A stretch of DNA of 64,000 nt from the NCBI RefSeq assembly GCF_014764405.1, contig NZ_CP061725.1, positions 1,860,001 to 1,924,000 on the forward strand, in the 5' to 3' direction. The position numbers were made by a program, and so were the translations under genes. Of this stretch, positions 46,302 to 54,305 are shown in pieces. Under the pieces are notes generated by a model, which did not search any database, had not been told where the DNA came from, and worked only from the letters and a program-made list of their open reading frames with translations. This DNA comes from Micromonospora craniellae. GTDB taxonomy: Bacteria > Actinomycetota > Actinomycetes > Mycobacteriales > Micromonosporaceae. Every line of letters starts with the position of its first letter. Positions within the stretch are counted from its first letter, which is position 1.

Positions 46302-46907
46302 TCAGCCGGGATCCGCCGCCGGGGCGAAGAGGCGCCCGATCACCGTCCGGGCAACCTCTCGCGGGTCGTCACCCACACCGGGTGGTAGCGCGTCGGCCAG
46401 CCAGAGCGTGGCGAAGCCATGCACGATCGACCATGCGGCCAGGGCGTCACCAAGCGGCCCGTGCACGTCGCCCCGCCCGTCGCCAGCGTCCGCCGCAGCG
46501 GCAGTCAGTGCCGTCACCCCGGCATGCAGGGCGGCACCGGCACGGTCCCGGGCGGCCCGGACCTCGGCGGCATCGGATCGGTAGAGATCGGGGTGGAACA
46601 TCACCTCGAAGTGGGCGCGGTGCCGCACGGCGAAGTCGACGTACGCCACGCCGAGGTCCAGCAGTTCGCCGCCCGCCGATTCCAGCGCCTCGGCGAGCAG
46701 GTCGAAGCCCTGCACCGCGAGCGCGGTGAAGAGGCCGGCCCGGTCGCCGAAGTGGTGGGCCGGGGCGGCGTGCGAGACGCCGGCGCGTCGGGCCAGGTCC
46801 CGCAGGCTCAGCGCCGCCGGGCCCGACTCCCTGATCGCCGCCTCCGCTGCGGCGAGCAGGGCGCGAGGCAGGTCGCCGTGGTGGTAGCCGCGGGTGCCGG
46901 TCATCAC
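46302..46907 (-). CDS. TetR family regulator
   Basis: The 201-aa protein (starts at 46907 or 46904) has an N-terminal TetR HTH: YHHGDLPRALLAAAEAAIRE, then LSLRDLARRAGVSHAAPAHH, then FGDRAGLFTAL. The C-terminal ligand domain contains FAVRHRAHFEVMFHPDLY and AWSIVHGFATLWLADALPPG, the WHG-type TetR C-terminal pattern. It is divergent from a DoxX-like gene, and two perfect dyads lie in the 82-bp gap. The natural reading is that it represses itself and the DoxX gene; the inducer is unknown. Confidence 0.92.
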   Translation of the reverse strand: MMTGTRGYHHGDLPRALLAAAEAAIRESGPAALSLRDLARRAGVSHAAPAHHFGDRAGLFTALAVQGFDLLAEALESAGGELLDLGVAYVDFAVRHRAHFEVMFHPDLYRSDAAEVRAARDRAGAALHAGVTALTAAAADAGDGRGDVHGPLGDALAAWSIVHGFATLWLADALPPGVGDDPREVARTVIGRLFAPAADPG

Positions 46908-46913
46908 CCGATC

Positions 46914-46936
46914 CTATCTTGCCATTGACAAGATAG
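46914..46936. promoter_or_regulatory. TetR operator 1 (next to the regulator start)
   Basis: CTATCTTG and CAAGATAG are perfect 8-bp arms separated by seven bases. It begins 7 bp from the TetR start codon and contains TTGACA at 46925-46930, a -35-like box for the DoxX gene. It shares the core ATCTTG...CAAGAT with operator 2. Confidence 0.8.
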
Positions 46937-46947
46937 GCCATCACGAG

Positions 46948-46972
46948 CCAATCTTGTCGGCGACAAGATTGG
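46948..46972. promoter_or_regulatory. TetR operator 2 (next to the DoxX start)
   Basis: CCAATCTTGTCG and CGACAAGATTGG are perfect 12-bp arms with a single central G. It ends 17 bp before the DoxX ATG. CAATCT at 46949-46954 could be the -10 box, 18 bp from the TTGACA in operator 1, so bound repressor would block the promoter. Confidence 0.85.
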
Positions 46973-46989
46973 TCTTCGAGGAGGTACCG

Positions 46990-47433
46990 ATGACTCCGCT
47001 GATCGCCCTGGTGGCGGGCACCGCGCTCGCCCGACTGGCCGGCCTGGTCGGGGTTTCCGTGCTCGACGGCTGGCAGCCGGCCCTGCGGGTCGGGCTGGCC
47101 GTGATGTTCGTGCTGACCGGGATCGCACACTTCACCGGCCGGCGACGCGACCTGATCGAGATGGTCCCGCCCCGACTGCCCCGACCGGACCTGCTGGTCA
47201 CGGTGACCGGCGTGCTGGAACTCGCGGGCGCGGTTGGCCTGCTGGCGCCGGCCACCGCCCGCTGGGCCGCCGCCGGACTGGCCGTACTGATGCTGGCGAT
47301 GTTCCCGGCGAACGTCTCGGCCGCGCGCCGGAAACTCACCCTGGGCGGGCGCCCGGTCACCCCGCTCAACGTCCGTACCGCGCTCCAGGTCGCCTTCCTC
47401 GCCGCCGCCATCGCGGTCGCCGTCGGACCATGA
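46990..47433 (+). CDS. DoxX-like small membrane protein
   Basis: The 147-aa product (ATG 46990 after GAGGAGGTACCG) has four membrane segments in the DoxX/DUF4267-like pattern: a first helix (PLIALVAGTALARLAGLVGV), VGLAVMFVLTGIAHFTGRR with its FxG turn, TVTGVLELAGAVGLLAP and AAGLAVLMLAMFPANVSAAR. DoxX-like proteins often accompany oxidative or thiol-stress and multidrug regulators; the actual reaction is unknown. It is under the apparent control of the divergent TetR regulator. Confidence 0.85.
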   Translation: MTPLIALVAGTALARLAGLVGVSVLDGWQPALRVGLAVMFVLTGIAHFTGRRRDLIEMVPPRLPRPDLLVTVTGVLELAGAVGLLAPATARWAAAGLAVLMLAMFPANVSAARRKLTLGGRPVTPLNVRTALQVAFLAAAIAVAVGP

Positions 47434-47525
47434 CCGGTCACGCCGCCGGGTCTACACCCCGTCATCAACGGTGGCGGCGGGCGGCGACGGACCACGATCG
47501 GAGCCACCCGACGAGTTGCCGATAT

Positions 47526-47548
47526 GGAAACTCGGCCCTACAGTTTCC
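47526..47548 (+). promoter_or_regulatory. Palindromic operator candidate upstream of a membrane protein/regulator pair
   Basis: Perfect 7-bp arms GGAAACT and AGTTTCC are nine bases apart and end 3 bp before the ATG at 47552. The start codon itself runs into another GGAAAC half-site (ATGGAAAC). The second gene of this operon is a winged-helix regulator that may bind here and autoregulate. The dyad overlaps the position of a ribosome site, so the transcript may be nearly leaderless. Confidence 0.65.
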
Positions 47549-47551
47549 CTT

Positions 47552-47980
47552 ATGGAAACAAGACCCACCCCTGATCAGGCCCGGGAGACGCTTCGACAGC
47601 TCACCGACGACGAGAACGCGGTCCGCTACCCCCCGATCCCGCGATGGTTCTTCGTCGCGATGTCGGCAGCCATGGCCGCCCTGCACCTGGTGCATCTCCT
47701 GCCCTCTGCCCACGTGGGCAAGGCGAGCCTCGCCGTGAACATCGCGGCCATCATGCTCGGCTGCCGGTACTGGCTGAGCCAGGACGGGGTCTCCTGGGCG
47801 GCGGTCAAGGCGGGCGACATCGCCCCGTTCCTGGCCGCCGTCCTCGGTTGCTTCGCCCTGACCTGGGCGCTGTCGGCACTCACCGACGCCCGCTGGATCT
47901 GGGTCATCGGCGCCGCCGTGTCCGCCGACATCGTGCTACGCACCGGCCGGGCGTACCGGCGGGAATTCGGCGATGCCTGA
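47552..47980 (+). CDS. Small four-helix membrane protein
   Basis: The 142-aa product starts at ATG 47552 with a soluble N-terminus (METRPTPDQARETLRQLTDD) followed by about four hydrophobic segments (FFVAMSAAMAALHLVHLLP, ASLAVNIAAIMLGCRYWL, APFLAAVLGCFALTWALSAL, WIWVIGAAVSADIVL). It overlaps the downstream regulator gene by 8 bp, so they are an operon. The same membrane-protein-plus-PadR/MarR-like-regulator pairing is common in actinobacteria; function is unknown. Confidence 0.78.
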   Translation: METRPTPDQARETLRQLTDDENAVRYPPIPRWFFVAMSAAMAALHLVHLLPSAHVGKASLAVNIAAIMLGCRYWLSQDGVSWAAVKAGDIAPFLAAVLGCFALTWALSALTDARWIWVIGAAVSADIVLRTGRAYRREFGDA

Positions 47981-48263
47981 GACCCCGTTGTTCAACGAGA
48001 AGATCCACGCACCGCACCGGTTGCGAATCTGCGCCATGCTCAGCGCCGCCCACCGGGTGGAGTTCCAGCGCCTGCAGGATCATCTCGGGCTCTCCAAATC
48101 CGCCCTCAGCAAGCACCTGACGCAGCTCGTGGACGCCGGCTACGTCCGGCAGGACCGCGCCACACGGGACGCGCACAGCAGGCTGTGGCTCTCCCTCACC
48201 CCCGAGGGCGCGAGCGCGTACGCCGACCACGTGAAGGCGCTCCGCGAAATCGTCGGCGCCTGA
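47973..48263 (+). CDS. Winged-helix transcriptional regulator (MarR/ArsR-like)
   Basis: The 96-aa protein is a single winged helix: IHAPHRLRICAMLSAAHRVE, FQRLQDHLGLSKSALSKHLT (recognition helix) and LVDAGYVRQDRATRDAHSRL as the wing, ending LSLTPEGASAYADHVKAL. It matches the HTH_34-type regulator family. There is no cysteine-rich metal site. Overlap with the membrane-protein gene and the dyad before that gene suggest autoregulation. Confidence 0.88.
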   Translation: MPETPLFNEKIHAPHRLRICAMLSAAHRVEFQRLQDHLGLSKSALSKHLTQLVDAGYVRQDRATRDAHSRLWLSLTPEGASAYADHVKALREIVGA

Positions 48264-48695
48264 CCCGCCGCACGTCACTCCGCGTCACCGCGACGACCGG
48301 GCCGGGAGGTGGCCGGGCCGCTGGCACGGGACCTGCCAGCGGCCCGGCGGCGGCCCGGGCGTCAGGAGCGGGGGCCCCGACGCCACGCCGGGCCGCGCGC
48401 CGACAACGGTACGCGTCCCGAGCCCGATCCCGCGACCGTCGATCGGCGACGACTCTGCCCGATGTCCCTGATAGTGGCACCGAAGCTTGCCGTTGACCCC
48501 GTCCCGGGACACGTGTGGCTGGTCATCACGGCCGCCGACCGACGGGGTGATGTCGGACACTCCGTCACTCTCGGTATGTTCCGGTCAACTCGCCCACTGG
48601 CACTCGGCAGCCACAACTCCATGATCGACGGGGGCTCAGCAGGCGGGGTGGGTGAGGACGGGGGACACATCGGGCGCGGGGTGAGGGGGTGGGGG
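48264..48695. other. Non-coding stretch with one CCACAACTCCATG element
   Basis: No convincing gene is seen in these 432 bp. It contains CCACAACTCCATGATCGACG at 48611-48630, which recurs with one change at 61654-61673. The remainder is Gly/Pro-codon-like high-GC sequence with a GGGTGAGGGGGTGGGGG run near 48680. Confidence 0.5.
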
Positions 48696-50099
48696 TTACT
48701 CCAGTTCGTGGAGCATCAGTTGGCGGGCGGCTTCGGTTATCGAGCCGGAGAGGCTGGGGTAGATCGTGATGGTCTGGGCCAACTCGTTGACGGTGAGGTT
48801 GTTCTCCACCGCCATGGTGATCGGCAGGATCAGCTCGCTGGCCTTCGGCGCCACCACCACGCCACCGATCACCTGGCCGCTGGCCGGACGGCAGAACAGC
48901 TTGACGAACCCGTCGGCAACCTCGTCCATCTTCGCCCGGGCGTTACCGGCCAGCGGCAGCATCACCTGCCGGGCCGGCACCTTGCCGGCGTCCATCTCGT
49001 CCTGCGACACACCCACGGTGGCCAACTCGGGGTCGGTGAACACGTTCGCCGATACGGTACGCAGCCGCAGCGGCCGGACCGCCTCACCGAGCGCGTGCCA
49101 CATGGCGATCCGGCCCTGCATCGCGGCGACGCTGGCCAGCGGCAGGACGCCGGTGCAGTCGCCGGCCGCGTAGATGCCGGGAACGTTGGTGCGGGAGACC
49201 CGGTCCACCGTCACGTACCCGCCCCGGGCCAGCGCCACGCCGTACTCGGCCAGGCACAGCTCCTCGGTATTGGGGATCGAACCGACCGCGATCAGCGCGT
49301 GTGAGCCGTACACCTTGCGGCCGTCGGAGAGGGCGACCTCGACGCCGTCGGCGGTACGGCGGACCCCCTCGGCGCGGGAGTTGTTCAGGATGCTCATGCC
49401 CCGGGCGCGGAAGACCCGCTCGATCGCCTGCGCGGCGTCGGCGTCCTCGTGCGGCATCACCCGGTCCCGGCTGGAGACCAGGGTCACCTCGACGCCCATC
49501 GCCAGGTAGGCGCTGGCGAACTCGGCGCCGGTCACGCCGGAGCCGACCACGATCAGGTGTTCGGGCAGCTCGGGCAGGTCGTACACCTGCCGCCAGGTGA
49601 GGATGCGTTCGCCGTCGGGCACGGCGGTGGGCAGTTGGCGCGGGGTGGCGCCGGTGGCGACCAGCACCGTCGAGGCACTGATCGAGTACGGCGCCTCGCC
49701 GCCGTCCGGCGTGACGATCACCCGGTGGGTGTGGCCCAGGGTGTCCTCACCCAGCCGGGCCTGCCCGGAGACGAAGGTGACCCCGGCCTTGAGCAGCTTG
49801 GCTTGGATGTCGGAGGACTGCGCCAGGGCGAGCCGCTTGACCCGCTCGTGGACCGCCTGGGCGTCGACGGTGACCGCCTCCAGGCCGTCGGAGTGCACCC
49901 CGAACACCTCGGTGTCGCGGTACCCGGTCACCACCTCGGAGCTGGCGATGAACGTCTTCGACGGTACGCAGTCGGAAAGCACGCACGCCCCGCCCGCGCC
50001 GTCGGCCTCCACCACGGTGACGTCGGCGTCCAGTTGAGCGGCGACCAGCGCGGCCTCGTAACCGGCCGGCCCCCCGCCGATGATCACGATCTGGCTCAC
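48696..50099 (-). CDS. LpdA-like NAD(P)H-quinone dehydrogenase / flavoprotein disulfide reductase
   Basis: The 467-aa protein belongs to the dihydrolipoamide dehydrogenase-like flavoproteins. It has the FAD motif IVIIGGGPAGYEAALVAAQL, the CxxxxC pair in GGACVLSDCVPSKT, the NAD(P) motif LIVVGSGVTGAEFASAYLAM and the second FAD site GIYAAGDCTGVLPLASVAAM. The C-terminal His-Glu active pair of true lipoamide dehydrogenases is missing: the segment reads TIYPSLSGSITEAARQL, with Tyr where His is expected. This matches mycobacterial LpdA (Rv3303c), a quinone reductase. GTG 50099 is the best start. Confidence 0.88.
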   Translation of the reverse strand: MSQIVIIGGGPAGYEAALVAAQLDADVTVVEADGAGGACVLSDCVPSKTFIASSEVVTGYRDTEVFGVHSDGLEAVTVDAQAVHERVKRLALAQSSDIQAKLLKAGVTFVSGQARLGEDTLGHTHRVIVTPDGGEAPYSISASTVLVATGATPRQLPTAVPDGERILTWRQVYDLPELPEHLIVVGSGVTGAEFASAYLAMGVEVTLVSSRDRVMPHEDADAAQAIERVFRARGMSILNNSRAEGVRRTADGVEVALSDGRKVYGSHALIAVGSIPNTEELCLAEYGVALARGGYVTVDRVSRTNVPGIYAAGDCTGVLPLASVAAMQGRIAMWHALGEAVRPLRLRTVSANVFTDPELATVGVSQDEMDAGKVPARQVMLPLAGNARAKMDEVADGFVKLFCRPASGQVIGGVVVAPKASELILPITMAVENNLTVNELAQTITIYPSLSGSITEAARQLMLHELE

Positions 50100-50205
50100 C
50101 ACGACCGCCCTTCGTCCATGCTCACAGTGACTTTCTTCTCCCCGACGCGTCCGACACGCACCGCCGTATTCTCCCCCACGCGCCCGTCGGGCTATCGTCA
50201 TCGCC

Positions 50206-50661
50206 GTGCGTCTTTACGCCGCCTACGGCTCGAACCTGGACCCTGCCCGAATGCGTGCCTACTGCCCGCATTCCCCGATGGTGGGCAGCGGCTGGCTGGA
50301 GGGCTGGCGGCTGACCTTCGCCGGTGAGGACGTCATCGGTTGGGAAGGTGCCGTCAGCACCGTGGTCGAATCGCCCGGCGACCGGGTCTTCGTGGCGCTC
50401 TACGACATCCATCCGTACGACGCGGCCCAGCTCGACGAGATCGAGGGCGTCACCTCCGGCACGTACCGGAAGCTGACCGTCCGGATCTCGACCCTGGACG
50501 GCGACGTGACGGCCTGGGTCTACGTCTTCGACGGCTACGAGGGCGGCCTGCCCACCTCGTGGTACGTCTCGGAGATCGCGAACGCCGCCGAGAAGGCGGG
50601 CGCGCCGGACGACTACGTCATCGAGCTGCGGTCCCGCCCCACCGGCACGGCGTCGGCCTAG
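50206..50661 (+). CDS. Gamma-glutamylcyclotransferase family protein
   Basis: The 151-aa protein has the family start LYAAYGSNLDPARMRAYCP, the GWLEGWRLTFAGEDVIGWEG region with the glycine-rich loop, and FVALYDIHPYDAAQLDEIEG with the likely catalytic Glu. It should form 5-oxoproline from gamma-glutamyl peptides, or act on a related amide. The GTG start is 107 bp from the divergent flavoprotein start. A 13-bp tandem repeat lies just past its 3' end. Confidence 0.9.
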   Translation: MRLYAAYGSNLDPARMRAYCPHSPMVGSGWLEGWRLTFAGEDVIGWEGAVSTVVESPGDRVFVALYDIHPYDAAQLDEIEGVTSGTYRKLTVRISTLDGDVTAWVYVFDGYEGGLPTSWYVSEIANAAEKAGAPDDYVIELRSRPTGTASA

Positions 50662-50702
50662 CGCGTCTCCCACACCCCCAGTCTGCTACCGGCCGGCATC
50701 AC

Positions 50703-50760
50703 CCCGCCCGGCACCCCCGCCCGGCACCCCCGCCCGGCACCCCCGCCCGGCACCCCCGCC
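50703..50760. repeat. 13-bp tandem direct repeat downstream of the cyclotransferase gene
   Basis: The unit CGCCCGGCACCCC is repeated about four times head to tail, with a partial copy at each end. It is non-coding, lying between convergent genes. Such runs are unstable and useful as strain markers. Confidence 0.85.
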
Positions 50761-50794
50761 GAGCCGGACGCCGGTCACAGCCCGGAACGTCCCG

Positions 50795-51532
50795 TCAGCC
50801 CTGCGTGTGTGCCCGCGCCTCGGCCAACAGCTCGACCAGTTCGGCGCCGTCGGCCGGGCCGAGAGCGGCGAAGGCGGGCGCGACCAGCCGGTCGGTCACC
50901 GCCTCGGCCCAGAGCCGGCGGCGCACCAGCGGCCCGACCGGCGGGTACGGCGGCGGCCATCCGCAGGCCATCGCCCCGCTCTCGCCCTCCGGCCCGGCCA
51001 GCACCGCCTCCAGCGGCGTCATCCCGCAGGCGCGTACGGCCACCAGGTGCGCGCCGGTGAAGTGCTCGCGGAGCAGGCGCAGCCCGGCGGCGGCCCGGGC
51101 ACCCGGGCTCCCCGGCTCGGACGGCACGGCCCGCCAGGCGGCGAAGAGCGGCATGGCGCTGGCGTCGGCCGCCGCGACGGCGCGTTCCACCAGCGTGGCG
51201 AGCCGGTCGACGCGGGGCAGAGCGGCCAGCCGGTCCTCGCCCCAGCGGCAGCACTCGGCCAGGCTGGCGGCGGCCACCTCGGAGGGGCGTACGGTCCGGG
51301 AGGCGCCGTCCCAGCCGTCGGCGACGGCGTCGGGGGCGATGAACCCGAGCGCGGCGGCGACCGTCTCGGCCCGTACGTCACCCAGCGCCCCGGCCCGACC
51401 GGTGACGTAGAAGGCCCAGCCGGAGATGCCGAGCAGCCGGGCCCGACGCAGGGTGGTGGGGCACCTGCCGTACGCCTCGCCGAGCGCGAGCACCGCTGGC
51501 TTGCTCGCCGCCGCCACCTGTTCCGGGGTCAT
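50795..51532 (-). CDS. SCO6745-family protein
   Basis: The 245-aa protein is wholly helical and matches the actinobacterial SCO6745 family: KPAVLALGEAYGRCPTTLRR, GISGWAFYVTGRAGALGDVR, AAALGFIAPDAVADGWDGA, HLVAVRACGMTPLEAVLAG and the C-terminal WPPPYPPVGPLVRRRLWAEA. The family has no established function; members are often near regulators. It is the first gene of a run of minus-strand genes down to 55.5 kb but has its own spacing (74 bp upstream gap with short direct repeats of GGTCCGTCCA). Confidence 0.82.
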   Translation of the reverse strand: MTPEQVAAASKPAVLALGEAYGRCPTTLRRARLLGISGWAFYVTGRAGALGDVRAETVAAALGFIAPDAVADGWDGASRTVRPSEVAAASLAECCRWGEDRLAALPRVDRLATLVERAVAAADASAMPLFAAWRAVPSEPGSPGARAAAGLRLLREHFTGAHLVAVRACGMTPLEAVLAGPEGESGAMACGWPPPYPPVGPLVRRRLWAEAVTDRLVAPAFAALGPADGAELVELLAEARAHTQG

Positions 51533-51606
51533 GCCGTCCCGCCCGGAGCGGATGCGTCCGAGGGTCCGTCCACGAAGGATCCGACCGAAGGTCCGTCCAT
51601 GACGGA

Positions 51607-52539
51607 TCAGTCTGCCGCGCCGCCGCCCCGGTCGGCATCCCCCTCCTCGGCGGTCAGCGCCTCCATCGCGGCCTCCACCTCACCGGTACGCCGCCGGGCG
51701 GCGGCGGCAGCGCGTTCGGCCGCCCGGCGGGCCAGCCGGGACCGGCTCAGTTCCTGCTCGGCGACGGCCCGACGGCGTTCCAGTTCGGCCAGTTCCGTCT
51801 CGACCGTGTCCAGGGCGGCTGTCCCGTCACGCTCGGCGGTCTGCGCGGCGTCGAGGTCCGTCTCGGCCCGTTCCTGGTCGGTACGCGTCCGGGCCAGCTC
51901 CTTCTCCAGCGCCTTGCGGCGGCCGGCCAGCTCGGCACGGGCGGCACGTCGGGCCTGGTCGGCGCGGAGCGTGCTGCGGTCCGCCCGGCGCGTCGGTGTC
52001 GCCGGTGCGGGCGGCTCCTCCCCGCCGGTGACCAGCCGCAACTGTGGCCGGGGCACCTCGCCGAACCCGGCGTAGTGGGCCGGGCGCAGCAGCCGACCGG
52101 ACCGCACCTGCTCGGCCACGTCGGGGTCGGCGAGGGCCGCGTTCAGGGTCGCCTCGACCTCGGCCAACGGCAGCTTCCCGGCCGACGGGGCCCCCGGCAC
52201 GTCGGCGGCGAGCCGGCGTGCCTCGGCGACCAGGGCGGCGACCACGGACCGCCGCTGCGCGGACAGCTCCCGCAGGCGCGGGCCGCGCAGCTCGCGCTGG
52301 GCGTTCCGCAGCGCGTCGGCCAACTGCGCCAGCTCGCCCACCAGCTCGGGACGCTCGATGGCGAGCAGGTTGACCAGCCAGGCCGCCACCGTGGGGCGGC
52401 GCAGGCGGGCGATCTCCTTGGCTTCCCGCACGTCCCCGGCGCGCCGGGCCTGCGCCACCGCGGCGTCCCGGGCGGCAACGAACCGGTCCGGTGGCGTGCG
52501 GTAGAGCTGCGCCACCGGGTCGGACGGCGGATCGGGCAT
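51607..52539 (-). CDS. Coiled-coil protein of unknown function
   Basis: The 310-aa product has an N-terminal half with PTVAAWLVNLLAIERPELVG and LRELSAQRRSVVAALVAEAR, then a linker (EEPPAPATPTRRAD) and a long coiled coil (about 200-300; RKALEKELARTRTDQERAET, LDTVETELAELERRRAVAEQ). No membrane segment or signal. The start ATG 52539 lies 4 bp after the MBL-fold gene's stop, so they are one operon. It resembles hypothetical actinobacterial proteins of this layout; function is not known. Confidence 0.75.
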   Translation of the reverse strand: MPDPPSDPVAQLYRTPPDRFVAARDAAVAQARRAGDVREAKEIARLRRPTVAAWLVNLLAIERPELVGELAQLADALRNAQRELRGPRLRELSAQRRSVVAALVAEARRLAADVPGAPSAGKLPLAEVEATLNAALADPDVAEQVRSGRLLRPAHYAGFGEVPRPQLRLVTGGEEPPAPATPTRRADRSTLRADQARRAARAELAGRRKALEKELARTRTDQERAETDLDAAQTAERDGTAALDTVETELAELERRRAVAEQELSRSRLARRAAERAAAAARRRTGEVEAAMEALTAEEGDADRGGGAAD

Positions 52540-52543
52540 CGAC

Positions 52544-53176
52544 TCAGCCGTCGATCCGGCCGCCCGGCTCCAGCCGTCGGTACTCGCTGCCGGACAGGGC
52601 GGTGTACTGCCGGTCGAGCACCGCGAGGCCATGGTTGTTGAGCAGGGCGTCGTGTAGCGCGAAGACCCGGCGCGGGGACACCGCCCGGATGAAGTCGACC
52701 ACCTCGGAGAACTTCGACCAGGGCGCGTGTATCGGGGCGAAGAGGGTGTCGACCTGGATGTCGTCCGGCACGAACAGCGCGTCTCCGGGGTGGTAGACCA
52801 CGTCGTCGAGCAGGTACCCGAGGTTGTCGACGAGCGGGATGTCGGGGTGGATCACCGCGTGCCGGCCGCCGTAGGCGCGTACCGGGACACCGGCGGCGGT
52901 GAACGAGTCACCGGGGGCGACCGGGCGCAGCGCCTCGGCCGCGTCGCCGAGCGGTCCGGCCACCGAGGCCGGTCCGTGGATCGTGAACGGCCCTCGGGCC
53001 AGCTGCCGGTTGATCGCCTCGGTGTCCACGTGGTCGTGGTGCTCGTGGGTGATCAGGACCGCGTCGGCCCCGTCCAGGGCCACGGCGGCCTCGCTGAATC
53101 CTCCCGGATCGACGACCAGCACTCCCCCGTCGTGCTCTACCCGCAGGCACGAGTGGGCGTACTTGGTGATCCGCAT
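52544..53176 (-). CDS. Metallo-beta-lactamase-fold hydrolase (YtkL/UlaG-like)
   Basis: The 210-aa protein has the MBL metal motif in AVLITHEHHDHVD, the Asp/His ligands HAVIHPDIPLVDN-region and a C-terminal FALHDALLNNHG. The N-terminus MRITKYAHSCLRVEHDGG is typical of the UPF0173/UlaG-type group. I start at ATG 53176 because GGAGG lies directly upstream; an in-frame ATG at 53191 would leave that sequence inside the gene. It is the first gene of an operon with the coiled-coil protein. Confidence 0.88.
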   Translation of the reverse strand: MRITKYAHSCLRVEHDGGVLVVDPGGFSEAAVALDGADAVLITHEHHDHVDTEAINRQLARGPFTIHGPASVAGPLGDAAEALRPVAPGDSFTAAGVPVRAYGGRHAVIHPDIPLVDNLGYLLDDVVYHPGDALFVPDDIQVDTLFAPIHAPWSKFSEVVDFIRAVSPRRVFALHDALLNNHGLAVLDRQYTALSGSEYRRLEPGGRIDG

Positions 53177-53288
53177 CGTGATGCCTCCCATACCGAATCG
53201 TGACGTACTGAGCGCAGTCTGCCGGAACCCGGGAGGCGGCGCTCGACGTCCGAGCTATCACCCGCTCAGTGGAGAAGAAGGGAACGGG

Positions 53289-54305
53289 ATGATTCCGACA
53301 AGAGCCCGCCGTCACGGGGCGACGGGAATGGCTGCGCTGGTCGTGCTGCTGATGGTGACCGGCTGCGGCAGCGGCGACAGTGGCGGCGACCGCGCGGCGA
53401 TCTCCGAGGCAGGCCGGGGCGACGTGCCGCAGGCGGTGGACGGCGCCGGTCCGGCGGCCGAGCGGGGCGGCGCCGGTCCGGCGGCCGAGCGGGGCGGCGC
53501 CGGTCCGGCGGCGGACACCCGGGTTGACCAGCGGTCCATCGTCTACACCGGGTCCATCCGGGTACAGGTCGACGACGTGGAGGCCGCAGCGCGGGCGGCG
53601 ACCGGCGCGGCCACCCGCGCTGGTGGCTTCGTCGGCGGCGACCAGCGCCGCAGCTCCGACGCGGACGCAGTCGCGGAACTGACGCTACGGGTACCGGCGG
53701 ACCGGTTCTATCCGGTGGTCGAGGAGCTGGCGGGTCTCGGTCGCCAGGAACGCCGGCAGATCGACACCGAGGACGTCACCGAGGAGACTGTCGACCTCGA
53801 CGCGCGGATCATCACCCAGCGGGCCCGGGTGGAGAGCGCCCGTCGGCTGCTCGACCGGGCCGACTCGATCAGCGACCTGATCAGCTTGGAGAACGAGTTG
53901 GCCCGCCGGGAGGCCGACCTCGCCTCGCTGGAGGCGAAGAAGCGGCGGTTGGCCGACCTGACCGCGCTCTCCACGATCACCGTGACGCTGGTGGGGCCGG
54001 ACGTCAGCACCGCCGACGAGGAGCGGGAGATCGGCTTCCTGGCCGGGCTGAGCGGCGGCTGGACGGTCTTCCTCGCCTCGATGACGGTCCTGCTCACCGT
54101 GCTCGGTGCGGTGTTGCCCTGGCTGTTGGTTCTCGGCGTACCGCTGGGCGCGCTGTGGTGGCTCAGTCGCCGCCGACGCCGCCGGGTCCGCCCCGAGCCG
54201 GCGCTGGTCGCGCCCGTCGGCACGCCGCCACCGCCCGGGGCGGACCTGACGTCGTCCAAGGTCAGCGAGTCGCCGCCAGTGCCTGGAGCGCGGTCTGCAC
54301 CATGA
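53289..54305 (+). CDS. DUF4349 lipoprotein with coiled coil
   Basis: The 338-aa protein has a lipoprotein signal (LVVLLMVTGCGSGDSGG), then a low-complexity stretch of three GGAGPAAER repeats encoded by a 27-bp DNA repeat (about 53440-53515). The DUF4349 domain follows (about 75-300): SIVYTGSIRVQVDDVEAAAR, VAELTLRVPADRFYPVVEEL, TEETVDLDARIITQRARVES, LENELARREADLASLEAKKR as a coiled coil, and TALSTITVTLVGP. One membrane helix pair (TVFLASMTVLLTVLGAVLPW, LLVLGVPLGALWWLS) and a basic tail end it. The 3' end overlaps the convergent amidohydrolase gene by 44 bp. Confidence 0.88.
   Translation: MIPTRARRHGATGMAALVVLLMVTGCGSGDSGGDRAAISEAGRGDVPQAVDGAGPAAERGGAGPAAERGGAGPAADTRVDQRSIVYTGSIRVQVDDVEAAARAATGAATRAGGFVGGDQRRSSDADAVAELTLRVPADRFYPVVEELAGLGRQERRQIDTEDVTEETVDLDARIITQRARVESARRLLDRADSISDLISLENELARREADLASLEAKKRRLADLTALSTITVTLVGPDVSTADEEREIGFLAGLSGGWTVFLASMTVLLTVLGAVLPWLLVLGVPLGALWWLSRRRRRRVRPEPALVAPVGTPPPPGADLTSSKVSESPPVPGARSAP

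Noticed and set aside
50703..50760. CRISPR-like repeat array
   Set aside because: 13-bp head-to-tail units with no spacers; it is a simple tandem repeat.
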